From NCBI GenBank assembly GCA_934574095.1, contig CAKTMW010000024.1:1-26857 (forward strand): a stretch of DNA of 26,857 bases. The letters run 5' to 3'. The translations under genes and the position numbers were made by a program. Under the pieces are notes generated by a model. That model was not told the origin of the DNA, made no database searches, and worked only from the letters and a program-made list of their open reading frames with translations. Origin of the DNA: an uncultured Oscillospiraceae bacterium. Lineage in GTDB: Bacteria; Bacillota; Clostridia; Oscillospirales; Oscillospiraceae. This document shows positions 22,526-26,857 of the stretch, piece by piece; within the stretch, counting starts at the first letter, position 1, and every line of letters starts with the position of its first letter.

Positions 22526-22552
22526 AAACCGCCGTCCGACGGACGGCGGTTT
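22526..22552 (+). terminator. Terminator after the FMN reductase gene
   Basis: AAACCGCCGTCC, loop GAC, and its 12-bp complement, then a T-rich tail. Confidence 0.9.
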
Positions 22553-22641
22553 CTTTTATGTGTGGACAGCGCCTTTGTGTAACGGCGGATGACGGCGGTG
22601 CAGAGAGCTGTCGGCAGTTCGGTGTTCAAACTGCCTTCCAA

Positions 22642-22956
22642 TTAAATGAACAGTCCGCCCGTTACCCGTATGTCGGAGCCGGTGACCATGGATGAGGCGT
22701 CGCTCAGCAGATAAATGATCGCCGGGACATGATCCTCTACCGTCTGTATGCGTCCCATCGGGATAAAATCGGATGCCTGCTTTTGCAGTTCCTCAAGACT
22801 TACGCCCATCGATTTCCGAAGAGCAATTTCTCCCTCTGTGGCGACCCAGCCTATCGTTAGATGATTGCACCGGATATGATCCTTTGCGTAGTGCCTGGAG
22901 ATATGCTCGGATAGCGTTCGCAGCGCGCCCTTTGTGCACGCATAGGCGGCGACCCG
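22642..22956 (-). pseudogene. 5'-truncated SDR oxidoreductase remnant
   Basis: The minus strand keeps about 104 residues of a short-chain dehydrogenase/reductase C-terminus in one frame: RVAAYACTKGALRTLSEHIS contains the catalytic Tyr-x-x-x-Lys pair (YACTK), followed by IRCNHLTIGWVATEG and a closing YLLSDASSMVTGSDIRVTGG, as in the family (WVxTxG; SxxxTGxxxxVDGG). The frame ends in a normal TAA at 22642. Everything before the active-site tyrosine (Rossmann GxxxGxG, about 150 residues) is missing; a stop occurs three codons upstream next to a seven-T run. It has no start codon. Broken by deletion; SDRs of this type are typically about 250 residues. Confidence 0.8.
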
Positions 22957-23042
22957 ATTTTTTTAAGATTATCATATTTGGTCTTTTTTGCAAGTGTTTT
23001 CATGCCGTCCTTTTCCACACACTTTTTGCTGTTTTTTGGTAA

Positions 23043-23225
23043 ATGTGCACCACGTCCCGGCTTCTATCGCCTTACCGCTGGTTATTCCGGTATCCTCTCC
23101 CGGTTCAACGAGGCCGGCGCGGGCCGTTACGAATACGGAGGCAGGCTGTCCTTGCGGCGATGTCCGATAGCGACTACCAGCGGCTGTATGAGGCCGTTTG
23201 CGGAATCGATCCCTTCAAGAAGTGA
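23043..23225 (+). pseudogene. Possible gene tail
   Basis: In one plus-strand frame the end RRQAVLAAMSDSDYQRLYEAV followed by CGIDPFKK looks like natural protein, whereas the first 30 residues (arginine-rich) look like noise and there is no ribosome site. It may be the 3' end of a lost gene. The family is not recognised. Confidence 0.25.
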
Positions 23226-23252
23226 GCGGCAAAAGCAAACAATAGAAGCAGG

Positions 23253-23288
23253 CAAAGCGCCTTGTACCGGAAGGTACAAGGCGCTTTG
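23253..23288. terminator. Terminator of the minus-strand membrane protein gene
   Basis: A 16-bp perfect stem CAAAGCGCCTTGTACC around loop GGAA, 21 bp past the stop codon at 23310. Confidence 0.8.
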
Positions 23289-23309
23289 TGTGAAAAAAGG
23301 AAGCTCCGC

Positions 23310-24482
23310 TCATGACCAGATGATGCGCAGGACGACATTCATGATGATGGATGCGGCGATCCACACCGCCCAGATGAGGCCCACGCGGACGTACTGCTGC
23401 TTGGTGCGGGGGACCTGGCGGTCATAGAGCCGGTGGTTTTCACGGGTCAGGCCCACCAATATCTCCGGGTTGCGGGCGGCCACCGCCTGCACGATGGCGT
23501 CGGCGGTGCGGCGGCTGGCGCCGCGGGACATACGCAGGGCATAGGCGCGGCCGTCATAGGTCATCAGCTGCACCACCACAGATTTGGCGAACAGCAGCTT
23601 GATATCATGCCGGTAGACCCACAGTACGTCCGACAGAGGCAGGACGATGTTCTGATGACGGCCATAGATAAAGGCGGTGCTGAGGAGGGCGTCGGACCGG
23701 GGATCGCCCTTCAGATAATGAAATTCGCTTTCGGCCCGGTCCAGGAGTCCGGCCTTTCTCAGCCGCTTCAGCTCCCTGCTGAGCTGGCTGGAATAGGCGA
23801 TGGCGGAGATCAGAAAAACGGACGCGAAGCAGAACACCAGCAGCGCGGCAAAGAAGCAATCGTTGTCCAAATCCGACGGCGTCATGGTGCCGTCGATGTA
23901 ATAGTCGCCGTAGTATTGGAGAAAAGCCTCGTTGGTCAGCTCCTCGTGGCTTGCCAGGTCTGCGAGGTAGTCCTCCGGTATGGTGCGGATGACGCCGCTG
24001 AGCCGCACCGGAGCGGGTTTGACCGCTTGGGGCGTGTCGCCGGGGTCATCGCTGCTGTCGGGCAGGTCATCGGCGGGAATGTCCGCGGACAGGGGCGAAA
24101 GACCCTGGGCCCGCCCGGTGCCGGACGGCACATCGGGTTCTCCGCTGTATGTATAGGCCACGATGTCGGCGAATTGCGCGTACTGCGCGTCATCCAGCCG
24201 TACCAGATAGCCGTAGTCCTCGGCATCCCAGGCGATGTAGAACACCTCCTGCTCCCCGGTGCCGAGGGTCACCTTATAGACCCATTCGGTCATATACTGT
24301 ACGTCGATGTAGTTGTAGTCGTCCAGATAGACGTCGTCCACCGCCAAGGGCGTGGCCTCGATGGCCTTGCGGCTCTTTTGCAGCAGGATGCCCATGACCA
24401 CGCAGCCCACGGTCACTGCCAGCAGAATAATGGTCACGACCCACCAGGCGGCGGAGTGCTTGACATAACGACGCATTTCCAT
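23310..24482 (-). CDS. Membrane protein of unknown function, three helices
   Basis: A 390-residue protein: helix at about 12-34, an external region of about 180 residues with a Pro/Asp/Ser linker (about 140-170), a second helix near 217-240 (DCFFAALLVFCFASVFLISAIAYSS), a cytoplasmic domain with PLSDVLWVYRHDIKLLFAKSVVVQLMTYDGRAYALRM and NPEILVGLTRENH, and a third helix at the C-terminus. The cytoplasmic part resembles the PH-like DUF6709 type of clostridial proteins, but this is from memory and weak. The start at 24482 (MEMRR) has GGGAGAAAGAGAA upstream; Met at 24476 is an alternative. The gene upstream is a truncated fragment, so its promoter may be gone. Confidence 0.75.
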   Translation of the reverse strand: MEMRRYVKHSAAWWVVTIILLAVTVGCVVMGILLQKSRKAIEATPLAVDDVYLDDYNYIDVQYMTEWVYKVTLGTGEQEVFYIAWDAEDYGYLVRLDDAQYAQFADIVAYTYSGEPDVPSGTGRAQGLSPLSADIPADDLPDSSDDPGDTPQAVKPAPVRLSGVIRTIPEDYLADLASHEELTNEAFLQYYGDYYIDGTMTPSDLDNDCFFAALLVFCFASVFLISAIAYSSQLSRELKRLRKAGLLDRAESEFHYLKGDPRSDALLSTAFIYGRHQNIVLPLSDVLWVYRHDIKLLFAKSVVVQLMTYDGRAYALRMSRGASRRTADAIVQAVAARNPEILVGLTRENHRLYDRQVPRTKQQYVRVGLIWAVWIAASIIMNVVLRIIWS

Positions 24483-24516
24483 AAGTTCTCTTTCTCCCTG
24501 TTTTCCTTGTTTATGT

Positions 24517-24799
24517 TCATCCCAGCTTGCGGGCGGTGATGACGCTGACGTCGACGGTACGGTAGGCGCTGGGGTCGAAGTTGGTGCGCAGCGCCTCCGG
24601 AATGTGGCTGACGCCGTTGATGTAGCGGTAGGCCCCGTCGATACGGCCCACGAAGTTATAGACGGTCTTCCACTGGCCGCTGGCATCCTGAAGCTCCAGC
24701 TTCAGGGCATAGAGACCGTCGTTGATCCGGTCGATGGACTGGATGCGGTACGGCATCACGGCGCCGGTGGTGCCGAAATACATTCCGGAGGGCTTGGGG
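24517..24799 (-). pseudogene. 5'-truncated unknown gene fragment
   Basis: About 90 natural-looking residues (GMYFGTTGAVMPYRIQSID, ELQDASGQWKTVYNFVGRIDG, FDPSAYRTVDVSVITARKLG) end 34 bp before the membrane protein gene, so it was the upstream gene of that operon. Beyond about 24799 its frame enters the antisense of another fragment. The open frame continues to a GTG at 24852, but those first residues are antisense noise. No family recognised. Confidence 0.65.
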
Positions 24800-25099
24800 A
24801 CGCCAGTTGTGAATGTCCACGACAATCCCGGCTTTATGACGGATTTCTCCACGCTGTATCAAAATGAGAACGGCCGGGTCGTGATCCTTATTATTGCGTG
24901 GGATGGGGACGACTCCTCCACCTTTGAAAAGGACGACTCCGAGGTGATCGAATACGTCAGGGGCGGCGTCACCCACTATCTGTACAACAACTCCAATTCC
25001 ACCTGCGCCGCGTGGCGTGTGGGAAATCTGGAGTGCATGATCGACACCGACCTGGGCCGGGACGAGGTCATCGCCATGGTGGACTCGATCTACGAGTGA
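24800..25099 (+). pseudogene. 5'-truncated DUF4367-like gene fragment
   Basis: In plus frame the last about 99 residues are natural: TPVVNVHDNPGFMTDFSTLY, RVVILIIAWDGDD, and GVTHYLYNNSNSTCAAWRVG, then LECMIDTDLGRDEVIAMVDSIYE. This matches the C-terminal DUF4367 pattern of anti-sigma type proteins, and it resembles the intact DUF4367 gene just beyond (25154-25891), whose end reads LDEVWFCYIITENVSTDALL. No start codon or signal exists; the open frame upstream (from 24722) is antisense to the other fragment. Its terminator at 25112 is intact. Confidence 0.65.
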
Positions 25100-25111
25100 T
25101 GCATATTTTCC

Positions 25112-25144
25112 AGTCCGCAGCCGGAAACGGCTGCGGACTTTTTG
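25112..25144 (+). terminator. Terminator of the DUF4367-like fragment
   Basis: AGTCCGCAGCCG, loop GAAA, and its 12-bp complement followed by TTTTT. Confidence 0.9.
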
Positions 25145-25153
25145 CGCTGTGTA

Positions 25154-25891
25154 TTATTGGAACACGATGCTCTCGGCGTAGTCCAGCAGCGCGTCTGTGG
25201 ACACGTTTTCCGTGATGATATAGCAGAACCATACCTCGTCCAGCTGCCACAGCAGCTGCCGATGCTGCCCCTTTTCGACCAGCAGGGCGGTCTCGCCCTG
25301 AATGGTGATAGAGGAGCGCACTGCGTCTTCGGTGTCCAGCATCATGCTGCCGTTCTCCATATTCAGGACGTTGGTATAGATGGCGCCGTCGTCTGCATTG
25401 TGGTATTCATACCAGCGGCCCATACCGCTGCTGTCCTCATCTGTCAACTGGAACCCCTCCGGCAGCTGAGCGCTGGCGATCTGCGGATCGTGGGCAATAT
25501 CGTCCGAGGGCTGGCCGGCAGAGGGGAAGCGCAGCTCCACCCGGTCGTCAAATACCTCCATGACCATATTCAGGGTCTTGACCCGGAAATTTTCAGAGGC
25601 GGCAAATGCGGTGGTGAACAGCAGTATGGCCACCAGCGCTGCCACGGCCACCTTGGTCGCGACGCGGGCAAAGCCTTTGCCTGTGCGGCGCAGGCGTTTC
25701 TCCGCTGCGCCGCGGTCAATGGCGTTTCGGCACCTGCGGCGTACCTCCTCAGAGATCGCCGGTTCGCCGCTCTCCTTCAGACGGCGGTTTTCCGCCAGGG
25801 CGGACCAGCCCTCGGTTTCCGCCAGCTCGTCCATCATCAGGGCGAACAGCACGTCCTCATAACGCTCCATCAGTATTTCACGTTTTGTCAT
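25154..25891 (-). CDS. DUF4367 domain membrane protein, probable anti-sigma factor
   Basis: A 245-residue protein. The cytoplasmic N-terminus (about 1-80) is helical and charged (EEVRRRCRNAIDRGAAEKRL), then one membrane helix (about 83-105) and an external DUF4367 domain with its typical close: SSITIQGETALLVEKGQHRQ, LLWQLDEVWFCYIITENV, LDYAESIVF. Start ATG at 25891 overlaps the sigma factor stop by 4 bp (ATGA), the classic coupled sigma/anti-sigma order. It would hold the sigma factor at the membrane until an envelope cue arrives. The partner sigma gene is truncated at its 5' end, so this pair may be inactive. Confidence 0.82.
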   Translation of the reverse strand: MTKREILMERYEDVLFALMMDELAETEGWSALAENRRLKESGEPAISEEVRRRCRNAIDRGAAEKRLRRTGKGFARVATKVAVAALVAILLFTTAFAASENFRVKTLNMVMEVFDDRVELRFPSAGQPSDDIAHDPQIASAQLPEGFQLTDEDSSGMGRWYEYHNADDGAIYTNVLNMENGSMMLDTEDAVRSSITIQGETALLVEKGQHRQLLWQLDEVWFCYIITENVSTDALLDYAESIVFQ

Positions 25892-26382
25892 TGGGGTTCC
25901 ACTCCCTTCTCCAACATGATTTTCAGTGCATTGCGGCGGGCCCGCGTCAGCTTTACCCGGATGCTGCCGGGCTTGCAGCCGAACTGCCGCGCCAGTTCGT
26001 CGTCCGATAGCTCCAGAAAGTACCGACCTTCCAGTACCATGCGGTCGGCCTCTGTCAGGTACTGCCACGCATCGGCCAGCCGGTGGCGGTTTTCCGCGGC
26101 GATCAGCAGTTCGTCGAAGGACAGCCCCGGCTGGGGCGTATTTTCCAGATGCGCGTCCTCCAAAGGCTGGGTGGCGGCGCGCTGCCGGTTTCTCTTTCGG
26201 ATGAGATTGAACGATGTGTTTCTAACAGTAGAGACAACGTGGGCGGTGAGAGTGCAACGTTCCAGCCCGCGGAGGGTGGCCGCCTTGGGGATCAGGCGGA
26301 CCAGGCTCTCCTGCACGATCTCCTCCGCGTCGTGAAAGGTGGGGGCGGTTTTCAGCGCTGTGGCGAAGAGAAGCTTATATCT
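25888..26382 (-). pseudogene. ECF-like sigma factor, N-terminus lost
   Basis: The readable frame begins RYKLLFATALKTAPTFHDAEEIVQESLVRL, the middle of region 2, and goes on through NTSFNLIRKRNRQR to a complete sigma-4 (LTEADRMVLEGRYFLELSDDELARQFGCKPGSIRVKLTRARRNAL). About 20-25 expected N-terminal residues are missing; upstream is a stop codon and, in another frame, an ABC ATPase start. The first possible in-frame start (GTG, 26316) would delete most of region 2 (142 residues left), leaving no core-binding helix. The break lies at about 26370-26382, around an AAGCTT. Confidence 0.8.
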
Positions 26383-26438
26383 TCAATCACATTTGTGTTT
26401 CCAAAAGTCTTTGTCACATTGTCAACTACGATCTTCAT
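26352..26438 (-). pseudogene. N-terminal fragment of an ABC transporter ATP-binding protein
   Basis: AAGGAGG precedes ATG 26438, then MKIVVDNVTKTFGNTNVIED and ISF: a standard ABC ATPase opening with the A-loop aromatic region, ending before the Walker A. It then runs into the sigma remnant and stops after 28 codons. Its ATG overlaps the permease stop (ATGA). Confidence 0.7.
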
Positions 26439-26640
26439 TCTTTTCCTCCTTGCAGAATGTCCATTTTTAAGATCCTAAGCCTGCCGACAATAATCGCCGC
26501 CAGTATGATAACAGCCAAACATATGAGGCAAGACGCAAAATCAAAGCCATAAATTCCGACAGCAGAAGAACGCACAGGCATAGCAAAATTTGCAATAAAA
26601 AATGGAGAAACGCACAACACACTGCTTGCAAGGTAAGTGC
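26435..26640 (-). pseudogene. C-terminal fragment of an ABC transporter permease
   Basis: About 65 natural residues: a hydrophobic helix around SPFFIANFAMPV, a second helix DFASCLICLAVIILAAIIVG, and the tail RLRILKMDILQGGKE, like the R-I-x-K-x-D ending of FtsX/MacB-type permeases. The DNA is more AT-rich than the rest of the window. Upstream of about 26640 the frame is antisense to a plus-strand fragment. Only the 3' end of this gene is present. Confidence 0.65.
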
Positions 26641-26739
26641 AGATTACGATATCTGGGCAAATCTCCGACCCATGAGGAGCTGGAAAAGCTGATGCCCTGG
26701 CACCCGGCAGTCCGGCACCGGGAACATATACGGAAATGA
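26641..26739 (+). pseudogene. Transposase C-terminal remnant (IS66-like?)
   Basis: Plus-strand frame RLRYLGKSPTHEELEKLMPW followed by HPAVRHREHIRK and TGA. A closing ELEKLMPW near the stop resembles IS66-family transposase C-termini (from memory, unchecked). No upstream part exists in this window; the frame breaks near 26640. Confidence 0.4.
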
Positions 26740-26743
26740 ACAA

Positions 26744-26775
26744 ACGGCAGAGTCCCGCGAACGGGACTCTGCCGT
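26744..26775 (+). terminator. Hairpin after the transposase remnant
   Basis: ACGGCAGAGTCCCG, loop CGAA and its perfect 14-bp complement, directly after the stop codon. A second hairpin CCCCCGGC-TCT-GCCGGGGG follows at 26800-26818. Both may be part of the element's end. Confidence 0.6.
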
Positions 26776-26831
26776 AACTTTGTTGGTTACAAAAGAGAAC
26801 CCCCGGCTCTGCCGGGGGGAGAAAAAAGCCT

Positions 26832-26857
26832 ATGGCGAGGGGAGAAGTAGACAAGAA
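26832..26857 (+). CDS. Possible start of a gene cut by the window end
   Basis: ATG GCG AGG GGA GAA GTA GAC AAG runs open to the window end (MARGEVDK). GGGGGAG lies 10-14 nt upstream, rather distant. It could be the first gene of an IS, in keeping with a contig breaking at a repeat, but eight codons prove nothing. Confidence 0.2.

Larger units (their letters stand above)
22511..23309. other. 800-bp decayed region without intact gene
   Basis: It holds the terminator at 22526, the truncated SDR gene (22642-22956), an AT-rich stretch starting at a run of seven T (22958-22964), a possible gene tail at 23043-23225, and the terminator at 23253. No open frame with a plausible ribosome site is seen. 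Confidence 0.7.

Noticed and set aside
26435..26854. 139-residue minus-strand ORF as an intact membrane protein
   Set aside because: Only the last about 65 residues look natural; the first half is antisense to the transposase remnant and hairpins.

Overview
The window looks like one complete assembly contig from a high-GC, low-GC-phylum-type Gram-positive: most likely a gut Oscillospiraceae (Clostridia). This is inferred from strong AGGAGG ribosome sites 7-9 nt before nearly every start, a CIRCE heat-shock operator, a YtvI-type sporulation membrane protein, sigma-54, DUF4956/VTC/DUF4353 genes, and a short GC-rich dispersed repeat of a kind common in these genomes. There are no rRNA, tRNA or CRISPR features. 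The left end is an 18-base C homopolymer (probably a sequencing artefact). The right end is a patchwork of gene fragments next to a possible IS.

Layout. (1) 1-3.6 kb: a GntR-type regulator faces a sodium:solute symporter plus ornithine cyclodeaminase/mu-crystallin operon, with palindromic operators over the operon promoter. (2) 3.6-8.5 kb: Hsp20 under CIRCE control, MATE exporter, MITE-like repeat, MscS channel, divergent ROK/ASKHA protein. (3) 8.5-11.1 kb: minus-strand operon of an ECF-like sigma factor, a membrane protein with a large external domain (probable anti-sigma/sensor) and a small lipoprotein. (4) 11.1-14.8 kb: ACT-domain protein, YtvI-like protein, EamA transporter, flavin-binding PPOX protein, and a small unknown gene. 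(5) 14.9-20 kb: the most interesting block: VTC polyphosphate-polymerase domain protein, DUF4956 membrane protein, OmpR-type response regulator and sensor kinase on the minus strand, divergent from a secreted DUF4353 (Cthe_2159-type) lipoprotein. The divergent intergenic region is an almost perfectly mirror-symmetric promoter pair: two tandem 11-bp-period boxes facing outwards, each exactly 9 nt from a TATGAT -10. The neighbouring response regulator is the obvious candidate to bind it. (6) 20-22.5 kb: LURP-one-related protein (with a hairpin that would hide its ribosome site in read-through RNA), RpoN, and an FMN reductase. (7) 22.5-26.9 kb: decaying DNA: a truncated SDR gene, an unknown membrane protein, two 5'-truncated genes fused head to head, a second sigma/anti-sigma (DUF4367) pair whose sigma gene has lost its N-terminus, ABC permease and ATPase fragments, and a transposase tail.

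Together the window holds three transmembrane signalling modules (one two-component system and two sigma/anti-sigma pairs), of which one sigma pair appears broken. All family names come from reading the translations, not from database searches.
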